Shown here one piece after another: positions 1 through 5,240 of a DNA stretch of 6,807 nt. The stretch covers positions 1,125-7,931 of the forward strand of contig PMIZ01000143.1 of the NCBI GenBank assembly GCA_003157225.1. Reading direction: 5' to 3'. The notes below the pieces were generated by a model. The model was given only the letters and a program-made list of their open reading frames with translations, was not told the DNA's origin and did not search any database. The translations under genes were made by a program, and so were the position numbers. Source of the stretch: Actinomycetota bacterium (GTDB taxonomy: Bacteria; Actinomycetota; Thermoleophilia; RBG-16-64-13). Every line of letters starts with the position of its first letter. The stretch's first letter is position 1.

Positions 1-200
1 ACTCCGCCCTCGCCGGCAACGTCCCCACCGCGCTCCTTGCCCTGAGCACACCCGCTGAGGTCGAGAAGTACACGCTCAACCTGCTCGAGACCTGCGCTAA
101 AGACGGCGGCTTCATGCTCGAGAACGGAGCGGTGCTCGACGACGCCAAGCCGGAGTGCCTGAAGGCCATGATCGAGACGGGGCGCAACTGGAGAGGCTGA
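1..200 (+). CDS. C-terminal end of a uroporphyrinogen decarboxylase (URO-D) family protein, partial
   Basis: This is the last 65 codons of a gene whose start lies left of the window. The first complete codon is at position 3 and the TGA stop is at 198-200. The peptide begins SALAGNVPTALLALSTPAEV and ends ETGRNWRG. The 'GNV' turn followed by a 'TPAEVEKY' helix, then 'GGFMLENG' and 'DDAKPECLKAM', is the layout of the final beta-strand and helix of the URO-D TIM-barrel fold. The glycine-rich step and 'AKPE.LKAMI' ending fit the COG0407-type members (corrinoid or cobalamin methyltransferase-like and uncharacterised) better than true HemE, which usually has GNxDP at this turn. With the active site outside the window, neither the substrate nor the choice between decarboxylase and methyltransferase can be settled. 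The gene converges on the ABC permease gene, 14 nt away. Family assignment is from recalled motifs, not a search. Confidence 0.72.
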   Translation, partial: SALAGNVPTALLALSTPAEVEKYTLNLLETCAKDGGFMLENGAVLDDAKPECLKAMIETGRNWRG

Positions 201-214
201 GCCTCGGCTCGCCC

Positions 215-1759
215 CTAGGACTTCCGTCGGCGCCAGTAGCTGGCGAACGCGGCCAGGACTCCCACCGCGGCGATGATGATGCCCGAGTTCTGGCCGCGGG
301 TGTACTCGACTACGCCGACGATGACAATGACCGCCCCGGCAAGCATGGAGACGTAGAGACGCTGCTTCGATGACCCCGCGCCGGCCCTGGCGGGCCGGCC
401 GCCGGATGTCTGCCTGGCGCGCCCGCGCCCGAGTTCCGACGTGGATTGTCCCGCGGCCGAGCGGGCGGGTCGGGCGGGCGGCGCACCGGCCCTTTCGGCC
501 AAGAGAGCACGGTCCGGCCGACGTTGCAGTTCCGCCCGCAGACGCGCCCAGGTGAGCGCGTGCGACGAGAGTACGTTCTCGGCGCGGAAGAGACGTGCCG
601 CCAGCAGGGCGAATCCGTAGGCGAAGAGCGCCAGAGCCACCAGCCCGGCGAGGGCCTCCCACCAGGGGACGCTGGTCGTACCCAGCCGGGCGACCATCGC
701 GATCGGCGCCGTCAGGGGAATGAGACTGAGCGTGGTGGCGAGCCGGCCGTTGGGAGCCGCAGAGATGGCGCTATTGAAGAGCAACGGGACGACGAGCGGG
801 ATGATGGCGATGTATACGAAGTGATTCGCGTCGCGCAAAGTTAGCGCGAGCACGCCGAAGGTGGCGTACACCGACGCGTACATCAGGTAGCCCAGTAGGA
901 AGTAGGCGATCGTCCAGGGGATCACATGGACAGCCAACTGGCCGCTCAGATGGATATCGACCCCGAGAAAGCCGCCGCTCCCGCTGAGCAGGCCGAAGAA
1001 GGCCGCCAACCAGATGGCCACCTGCAGCAGGCCGACCAGGGAGAGGCCTGCGATCTTGCCCAGCATGAGGTGGCGGGGGCTCAGGCTGACCAGAAGCATC
1101 TCGGCTGTCCGATTCTCCTTCTCTTTCGAGACGCTCTGCAGCATGAACCCGCTGGTCATGGCGAGGGCCAGGTAGAGGATGAACATCAAGAGATAGGGAA
1201 GGAGGCCGTTCCCCGCGAGCCGGCCGGACGCTCCGGTGCCGGCGACGGGAGCGAGGGCGGTAGGATTGAGCTGCGGAGTCGGGTCGAGCAGCAGGCGCGC
1301 GAGATTCTCATTGCTGCTGAGACCGACGTCGAGGGCATAGGTGATCAACTCGGAGCCCGTCACGGCCCGCAGGGGCTGATACCGCGCCTGGACGATCGTC
1401 AGCCGGCCTGAGGCTAGGTAGTCCGCCGGAATCAGGTAGTAGCGGTCGATCTCCGCCTTGCTCAGCGCGGCTCGCGCCTCCTGTTCGTCCGGGAAGCTCC
1501 GCACGAGCCCGGGCGGTAGGTTGGCGGGCAGGGCGTGAAGGAGTCCCGCCTGGTCCACGTACCCGATCGCTGTGGCGCCTGACTCGACGCCCGGCAGAAA
1601 CGCCGCATTCTTGGTTCCACCCGAAAACGCCTGGACCAGGAGCACAAGAAGAACGAGCGCCGCGGGCAGCACGAAGGTGGTGATCCAGAATGACCTGCGG
1701 CCCAGATGAGTGCGGGCCTCGTATCTAGCGGTCAGCCAAATCCGCCGCGTCCCGCTCAT
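215..1759 (-). CDS. ABC-2 type transporter permease 2 (NatB-like) with extra C-terminal two-helix tail
   Basis: Predicted 514-residue integral membrane subunit of an ABC exporter. The start is the ATG at 1759-1757, which overlaps the stop of the upstream permease in an ATGA. A GAGG (1768-1771) lies 8 nt upstream. The frame stays open a further 57 codons upstream, but that extension runs into the upstream permease gene and is R/P-rich with no membrane segment. Visible layout: amphipathic N-terminus, membrane helix about 24-45, an extracytoplasmic domain of about 140 residues, a second helix at about 185-208, then the cytoplasmic 'SKEKENRTAEM' segment at 211-221 typical of ABC2_membrane_3/NatB permeases. 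Helices follow at about 232-258, 278-304, 312-331, 342-358 and 366-390. Residues 411-466 are a low-complexity Ala/Arg/Gly/Pro linker, followed by two more hydrophobic helices (about 470-485 and 492-508) ending in a basic tail. Family members usually stop soon after the main membrane domain, so this tail is unusual. It probably pairs with the adjacent permease. The substrate is unknown. Confidence 0.88.
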   Translation of the reverse strand: MSGTRRIWLTARYEARTHLGRRSFWITTFVLPAALVLLVLLVQAFSGGTKNAAFLPGVESGATAIGYVDQAGLLHALPANLPPGLVRSFPDEQEARAALSKAEIDRYYLIPADYLASGRLTIVQARYQPLRAVTGSELITYALDVGLSSNENLARLLLDPTPQLNPTALAPVAGTGASGRLAGNGLLPYLLMFILYLALAMTSGFMLQSVSKEKENRTAEMLLVSLSPRHLMLGKIAGLSLVGLLQVAIWLAAFFGLLSGSGGFLGVDIHLSGQLAVHVIPWTIAYFLLGYLMYASVYATFGVLALTLRDANHFVYIAIIPLVVPLLFNSAISAAPNGRLATTLSLIPLTAPIAMVARLGTTSVPWWEALAGLVALALFAYGFALLAARLFRAENVLSSHALTWARLRAELQRRPDRALLAERAGAPPARPARSAAGQSTSELGRGRARQTSGGRPARAGAGSSKQRLYVSMLAGAVIVIVGVVEYTRGQNSGIIIAAVGVLAAFASYWRRRKS

Positions 1760-2949
1760 CCCCGCGACCTCACGGCCGAGAACATGGCGCGCAGAGTCAT
1801 GCGGCGTCCATACCGCAGCATGCCGTGCCGGAAGACCCTGGGCGTCGACCACAGGCCGGCGCCGGCGCAACCGACCAGGATCAGCCAGCTCGCCACGACC
1901 TGCCACACGGGCACCGAGGTGGCCGCCCACCGGATGGCGACCGTCAGCAGAGATGTGGTGGGAAACAACGTGAGCACTACCATGAGCGGCCCGTCAGGGT
2001 TGCTCCCGAGCAGCGGTGAGAAGAACAGGGGCAGAAGGAAGAGGAGGCTGAGGGCGCCTGCAATCTGCTGCCCTTGACGGGTGTCGTTCACGGCCACGCC
2101 AAGCATGATCATCAGCGTCGAGGCCAGGGTGAAGAGAGGCAGGAAGTAGGCTACCAGAAGGAGGATCAGGCTCCACGAGACCTGGACGGCGGCCAGCGAG
2201 TCTACGAACACGGCGGCCACTGCCAGTCCTCCCAGCACCACGAGAGCCCATAGGAGCACCTGGGTGAGAGCGACGCCCACCAGGCCGACCGCCTTGCCGG
2301 CGATGAACTGTCCCGGCGACATCGAGGTGGTCATGATCTCGATGGTGCGGCTCTCCTTCTCGTCGGACACGGCTCGTAGGAGGTAGCCCGAGGCGTTCAT
2401 GAGCCCGAAGGAGAAGAAGAGGCCGAGAACGAACGGGAGGACGAGGCTGGCGAAGCCCTCACCGTTCATCTCGCGGCTTCCATCGGCGGAACGGACCACG
2501 AAGTCCGTGGGCCCGGCGAGCACCCGGGCGGCGACCGCGGGGTCGAGCCCGGCGACGAGGTTGGCCTTGAGGAAGGAGTCGAAACGCGTCTGCAGCTCGG
2601 TGCCAGGCTGGCGTTGCCAGAAGAAGAGCTGTGCCTTGCCGGAACTGGGATAGTCGGGTGAGAGCAGATAGTACCCGCGGATGCCGCCCGCCTTGAGCGA
2701 GGCGTTCGCGTCCTCCACTGTTGGGAAAGAGCGGAACCCGGGGTTGTCCTTGCCGGCTGCCAGCACGCGGCTCTGGTCGACATAGCCGATGGTGGACGGA
2801 TCGCCGCGGGCGGTTTGGCTCGCGACGATACTGAGGGCCATCATGGCGAGGATGAGCACCGGCATGCCGATGGTCACCAGCAAGAAGCTCCGCCGCCGGA
2901 CGTTGGTCAAGTATTCCCGGCGCGCTATGAGCCGGAACTTACGCAACAT
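1756..2949 (-). CDS. ABC-2 type transporter permease 1 (NatB-like)
   Basis: Predicted 397-residue membrane subunit of an ABC exporter, of the ABC2_membrane_3 (NatB, COG1668) type. Residues 1-20 are a basic amphipathic segment ('ARREYLTNVRRRSF'). The first membrane helix is at about 22-44, followed by an extracytoplasmic domain at about 45-165 containing 'IGYVDQ' and 'GYYLLSPDY'. A second helix (about 167-191) precedes the cytoplasmic 'SDEKESRTIEI' segment at 195-205, which typifies the family and probably contacts the ATPase. Further helices lie at about 217-248, 258-284, 296-313, 322-340 and 349-368. The ATG at 2949-2947 is 3 nt after the ATPase stop. It has only a weak AGG upstream (2958-2960), suggesting translational coupling. 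The TGA stop overlaps the start of the next permease by 4 nt. It shares several motifs with that permease, so the two look like diverged duplicates forming a heterodimeric pore. The transported substrate (sodium ion, drug or lipid) cannot be read from the sequence. Confidence 0.9.
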   Translation of the reverse strand: MLRKFRLIARREYLTNVRRRSFLLVTIGMPVLILAMMALSIVASQTARGDPSTIGYVDQSRVLAAGKDNPGFRSFPTVEDANASLKAGGIRGYYLLSPDYPSSGKAQLFFWQRQPGTELQTRFDSFLKANLVAGLDPAVAARVLAGPTDFVVRSADGSREMNGEGFASLVLPFVLGLFFSFGLMNASGYLLRAVSDEKESRTIEIMTTSMSPGQFIAGKAVGLVGVALTQVLLWALVVLGGLAVAAVFVDSLAAVQVSWSLILLLVAYFLPLFTLASTLMIMLGVAVNDTRQGQQIAGALSLLFLLPLFFSPLLGSNPDGPLMVVLTLFPTTSLLTVAIRWAATSVPVWQVVASWLILVGCAGAGLWSTPRVFRHGMLRYGRRMTLRAMFSAVRSRG

Positions 2950-2952
2950 CGC

Positions 2953-3888
2953 TCACGCCTGCGTGCGGGCACCGGCTGGGGCGCGGCCGGTGTCGCCTGT
3001 CACGACGGTCACGAAGATGTCGTCCAGCGAAGGCTCGGCCAGCTCGAAGCGCTCGACCTTGACGCCCGGGCGGGCGACAATAGCCTTCAGTACCAGTTGC
3101 GGGTCGGCCCCGGTCTCCAGCGAAAGCCTCCATCCGCCGTTCTCCTGCCGGGCTTCGAGCACCTGCGGAAGCCCGGTGAGGTCCCCCTCGGCCTCCACCA
3201 CCACCGCGTTGGCGGCGAAGTCACGTTTGATCTGGCTCACCGGTCCGTAGAGGACGCTTCGCCCATGGTCGATGAGCACGATCCGGTGGCAAAGCGCCTC
3301 CACCTGGTACATCTGGTGGGTGGACATGATGACGGTCCGTCCTGCCTTCGCCTGCTCGGTGATGATGTCTTTGATCAACCGGGTGTTCACCGGGTCGAGA
3401 CCGGCGAAAGGCTCGTCGACGACGATGAGATCGGGCTCGTGCAAGAGCCCGGCGATGACCTGGGCCTTCTGCTGCATGCCCTTGCTGAGCTCCTGGACCT
3501 TCTTGTGGCGGTGCTCGTAGAGGTCCATCCGCTCGAGCCAGGGGACCAGGCGGCGTTTGGCCTCGCCGTCGGAGAGCCCCTTCAGCGTGCCGAGGAAGAG
3601 CAACACCTGTTCGAGGGCGACGTCTTTGTAGAGACCCCGCTCTTCGGGGAGATAGCCGATGCGGTCCTTGTCGGCCTTGTCCGGCGACACGCCGAATATC
3701 GTGACCTGTCCCGCGTCGGGCTTGAAGATGCCGAGCATGATGCGGATGGCGGTCGTCTTGCCGGCGCCATTGGGACCCAGGAGGCCAAAGACCTCCCCGG
3801 GCTCGATCTCAAACGATACGTCCTCAACGGCGCGAGTGTCGCCGAAGGACTTGCTCAGATGCTCGACCACTACGGACGACGCCTGCAT
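2953..3888 (-). CDS. ABC transporter ATP-binding protein (NatA-like, with C-terminal DUF4162-type domain)
   Basis: Cytoplasmic ATPase subunit of 311 residues that should drive the two adjacent permeases. Residues 1-225 form the nucleotide-binding domain: Walker A GPNGAGKTT at 38-46, signature 'LSKGMQQK' at 134-141 (in place of the common LSGGQ), Walker B LIVVDEP at 154-160 with catalytic Glu159, D-loop GLD at 163-165, and switch His191 in 'STHQ'. The Q-loop position reads 'IGYLPEERGLY' (77-87), with Glu where many ABC proteins have Gln. This and the LSKG signature are familiar in the NatA/YhaQ group, so it should still hydrolyse ATP. Residues about 226-297 ('VVVEAEG...' to 'EPSLDDIFV') match the C-terminal domain called DUF4162. 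The ATG at 3888-3886 is preceded by a clear AAGGAG. It is the first gene of the minus-strand operon. The exporter type is well supported, but sodium export specifically is only analogy with NatAB. Confidence 0.94.
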   Translation of the reverse strand: MQASSVVVEHLSKSFGDTRAVEDVSFEIEPGEVFGLLGPNGAGKTTAIRIMLGIFKPDAGQVTIFGVSPDKADKDRIGYLPEERGLYKDVALEQVLLFLGTLKGLSDGEAKRRLVPWLERMDLYEHRHKKVQELSKGMQQKAQVIAGLLHEPDLIVVDEPFAGLDPVNTRLIKDIITEQAKAGRTVIMSTHQMYQVEALCHRIVLIDHGRSVLYGPVSQIKRDFAANAVVVEAEGDLTGLPQVLEARQENGGWRLSLETGADPQLVLKAIVARPGVKVERFELAEPSLDDIFVTVVTGDTGRAPAGARTQA

Positions 3889-3897
3889 GACCCCCCG

Positions 3898-3903
3898 CTC
3901 CTT
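3898..3903 (-). promoter_or_regulatory. Shine-Dalgarno site of the ABC ATPase gene
   Basis: On the minus strand this reads AAGGAG, 9 nt before the ATG at 3888-3886. It is the strongest ribosome binding site in the exporter operon and supports this start codon. The two downstream permeases have weaker sites and probably rely on coupling. Confidence 0.75.
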
Positions 3904-3930
3904 GGCCTTCGACTACGCACGGACTTGCGC

Positions 3931-3936
3931 AGTATA
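3931..3936 (-). promoter_or_regulatory. Candidate -10 box for the exporter operon
   Basis: The minus strand reads TATACT here, five of six matches to TATAAT, in otherwise very GC-rich DNA. It would start a transcript near 3924 with a leader of about 35 nt containing the AAGGAG site. No good -35 box is found 16-18 nt upstream (the region around 3954-3960 reads AGCCTG/TAGCCT). A short AGGC-TACG-GCCT inverted repeat (3955-3966) sits about where a -35 or operator would be. The call rests on one hexamer and position only. Confidence 0.3.
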
Positions 3937-4039
3937 GACCGGGGCGGGGCCCGCAGGCTACGGCCTACTGCCGGGGGCGCTCGACTACTCAATCTCGGGC
4001 TGAAAACACGGGCGAGGCTTCGGTGCTTCGCGCTGGACT

Positions 4040-4076
4040 CTTCCCCGAATGCGCCCGGCGCGCTACGGTGGGGAAG
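4040..4076. repeat. Inverted repeat (7-bp arms) upstream of nuoA
   Basis: The arms CTTCCCC (4040-4046) and GGGGAAG (4070-4076) are exact reverse complements, separated by 23 nt. Inside lies a second small palindrome, GCGC-CCG-GCGC (4051-4061). In RNA this would fold as a branched or extended hairpin about 120 nt before nuoA. It has no run of T after it, so it is not an obvious intrinsic terminator. It could be a regulator-binding site, a leader structure, or chance in GC-rich DNA. Confidence 0.4.
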
Positions 4077-4184
4077 GACGACAGCGGTTGTCTGAAGCTG
4101 GGTTTCTTGGCAGTCTGGCCGGGGAACTCGGAGAGCATACGGCGCAAATACCCGGTGCGACGTCCGTCGCCTTGGGCTGAGATC

Positions 4185-4191
4185 GAGGAGG
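4185..4191 (+). promoter_or_regulatory. Purine-rich ribosome binding site that bears on the nuoA start
   Basis: GAGGAGG lies just before nuoA. It is only 3 nt from the TTG at 4195 and 15 nt from the in-frame GTG at 4207. Neither spacing is ideal. The TTG becomes reasonable if the first GAGG (4185-4188, 6 nt away) pairs with 16S rRNA. The site therefore leaves the nuoA start slightly uncertain. Confidence 0.5.
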
Positions 4192-4194
4192 GGC

Positions 4195-4626
4195 TTGGCC
4201 GCAGCGGTGACCACCCAAGGTAGTCTGTGGCCTCTCTTGGCCTACGTTGTTCTCGCCTTGGGCCTCGTGGCCTCGCTGGTGGTGCTGAGCTGGTTTCTCG
4301 GCGAACGTCACCGCGAGCGAAGGACCGGCGAGCCCTTCGAGTCGGGCATTGCTCCCTCGGAGTTTCCTTCGGGCGGCCTCTCGATCGAGTTCTATCGGGT
4401 GGCCGTCTTTTTCGTGATCTTCGACGTGGAGACCGTCTTCGTGTTCGCGTGGGCCGTCGCGCTCCGAGACGCGGGATGGGCCGGCTACTTCGAGATGCTC
4501 GTCTTTGTGGGCGTGCTGGTCGCGTCGCTGGTCTATTTGTGGAGAAGCCATGCCTTGGATTGGGGGACGTCCAGAAGAAGGTGGCTGGAAAGCCGGCGCG
4601 CGGACGGCGGGGAAGGCCGGGAATGA
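4195..4626 (+). CDS. nuoA: NADH:quinone oxidoreductase subunit A
   Basis: Small membrane subunit (143 residues) of respiratory complex I, located where the membrane arm meets the quinone-binding peripheral arm. Three membrane helices are visible at about 12-34, 66-90 and 98-118. The loop after helix 1 carries 'EPFESGI' (46-52), and helix 2 carries the conserved 'FFVIFDVE' (72-79) with acidic Asp77 and Glu79. As I recall E. coli NuoA, it shares the same FESGI form (Ser where mitochondrial ND3 has Cys), the 'FFVIFDVE' block, and the '[13 protein letters not shown]'-like end of helix 3. A charged tail of about 20 residues follows and is not conserved. The start is TTG at 4195. A GTG at 4207 would give an equally plausible protein four residues shorter. 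It is the first gene of the nuo operon, and its TGA overlaps the nuoB ATG by 4 nt. Confidence 0.93.
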   Translation: MAAAVTTQGSLWPLLAYVVLALGLVASLVVLSWFLGERHRERRTGEPFESGIAPSEFPSGGLSIEFYRVAVFFVIFDVETVFVFAWAVALRDAGWAGYFEMLVFVGVLVASLVYLWRSHALDWGTSRRRWLESRRADGGEGRE

Positions 4627-5240
4627 CGCCCGACCAACCAGCGGGAGTCCCTCTCGGATCGGTCGAGGAGGCGGTGGGCCGGACCGCCCTCGTCACCCGT
4701 CTCCAAGATGCGCTAGCCTGGGCTCGTTCCAACTCCATCTGGCCCTTCAACTTCGGATTGTCTTGCTGTTTCGTGGAGATGGCCACCAGCCTCACTCCGC
4801 GCTACGACATCGCCCGATTCGGGTCGGAGGTCATCCGGGGCACACCGCGCGAAGCGGACCTCATGGTGATCGCGGGGACGGTCTTCATCAAGATGGTGCC
4901 GGTGATCCGTCGTCTGTACGAGCAGATGATGGAGCCACGCTGGGTGATCTCCATGGGATCGTGCGCCAACTCCGGCGGCATGTACGACGTGTACAGCGTG
5001 GTCCAAGGGGTGGACACGTTCCTGCCGGTGGACGTCTACGTGCAGGGTTGTCCGCCCAGCCCCACGAGCTTCATCCAGGGTCTTCTGCTCCTGCAGGAGG
5101 CGGTGGCTACCGAACGCCGCCCACTTTCTTGGACGGTGGGACCCCAGGGCGTCGTCAAGCCGGATCGGCCTTCGCGACGCGACCTGCTTCAGCACGAGCG
5201 GAGCGAGGCCGACGAATTGGAGGCCCCCGATGGGGTCTGA
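4623..5240 (+). CDS. nuoB: NADH:quinone oxidoreductase subunit B (cluster N2 subunit)
   Basis: Peripheral-arm subunit of complex I (205 residues) that binds the terminal 4Fe-4S cluster N2, which hands electrons to quinone. The four ligand cysteines are present: the tandem Cys48-Cys49 in 'GLSCCFVEM', Cys114 in '[11 protein letters not shown]' and Cys143 in 'VQGCPPSP'. Other family blocks are '[11 protein letters not shown]' (37-47), 'ARFGSEV' (64-70) and '[15 protein letters not shown]' (105-119). After the core domain it continues with '[14 protein letters not shown]' (164-177) and a charged tail to 205, as in the longer E. coli-type NuoB; many other NuoB proteins end soon after the Cys143 helix. 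The ATG at 4623 sits in an ATGA overlap with nuoA, with GGAAGG (4611-4616) 6 nt upstream. The long open frame continues upstream into nuoA, but only this start gives the family N-terminus. The last 11 nt overlap nuoCD. Confidence 0.97.
   Translation: MTPDQPAGVPLGSVEEAVGRTALVTRLQDALAWARSNSIWPFNFGLSCCFVEMATSLTPRYDIARFGSEVIRGTPREADLMVIAGTVFIKMVPVIRRLYEQMMEPRWVISMGSCANSGGMYDVYSVVQGVDTFLPVDVYVQGCPPSPTSFIQGLLLLQEAVATERRPLSWTVGPQGVVKPDRPSRRDLLQHERSEADELEAPDGV
5219..5223 (+). promoter_or_regulatory. Shine-Dalgarno site of nuoCD inside nuoB
   Basis: GGAGG lies 6 nt before the ATG at 5230, within the last codons of nuoB. Its ideal spacing fixes the nuoCD start even though that start lies 11 nt inside nuoB, and it suggests translational coupling that keeps the two subunits in step. 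Confidence 0.7.

Larger units (their letters stand above)
3889..4194. other. Divergent intergenic region between the exporter operon and the nuo operon
   Basis: About 306 bp separate the two divergent start codons. I find no credible protein gene or RNA gene here; the reading frames crossing it are Arg/Pro-rich and look like GC-driven shadows. It must hold the promoters for both operons. Visible elements are the exporter's ribosome binding site and possible -10 box, an octamer TCGACTAC present twice (3909-3916 and 3981-3988), and the inverted repeat at 4040-4076. For the nuo direction a TTGGCA at 4107-4112 resembles a -35, but no matching -10 lies at proper spacing, so I do not call a nuo promoter. 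Confidence 0.6.

Noticed and set aside
193..205. Hairpin GAGGC-TGA-GCCTC at the convergent gene ends as a terminator
   Set aside because: The stem is only 5 bp, overlaps the URO-D stop codon and has no T-run on either side. It could be a weak bidirectional signal but is not supportable as an intrinsic terminator.
1760..1930. Extended N-terminus (57 more codons) for permease 2
   Set aside because: The extension lies inside the upstream permease gene, is Arg/Pro-rich without family similarity, and the ATGA overlap with a GAGG site at 1768-1771 gives a better start.
2815..4095. A 426-codon plus-strand open frame opposite the exporter ATPase
   Set aside because: It lies antisense to a gene with complete ABC motifs. 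Its sequence is His/Asp/Leu/Gly-rich, with no domain and no ribosome site. Long antisense frames are expected in GC-rich genes.
4107..4140. nuo promoter with TTGGCA as -35
   Set aside because: The hexamer 17 nt downstream reads GGAGAG, and the nearest -10-like CATAC is spaced too far, so no promoter is called.
4227..4622. Upstream extension of the nuoB frame as a longer protein
   Set aside because: It is out of frame within nuoA and Arg-rich. NuoB family similarity and a good ribosome site begin at 4623.
3989..4795. A 268-codon minus-strand frame crossing the intergenic region, nuoA and the start of nuoB
   Set aside because: It is extremely Arg/Pro/Ser-rich, overlaps well-identified nuo genes on the other strand and has no recognisable fold, so it looks like a compositional shadow.
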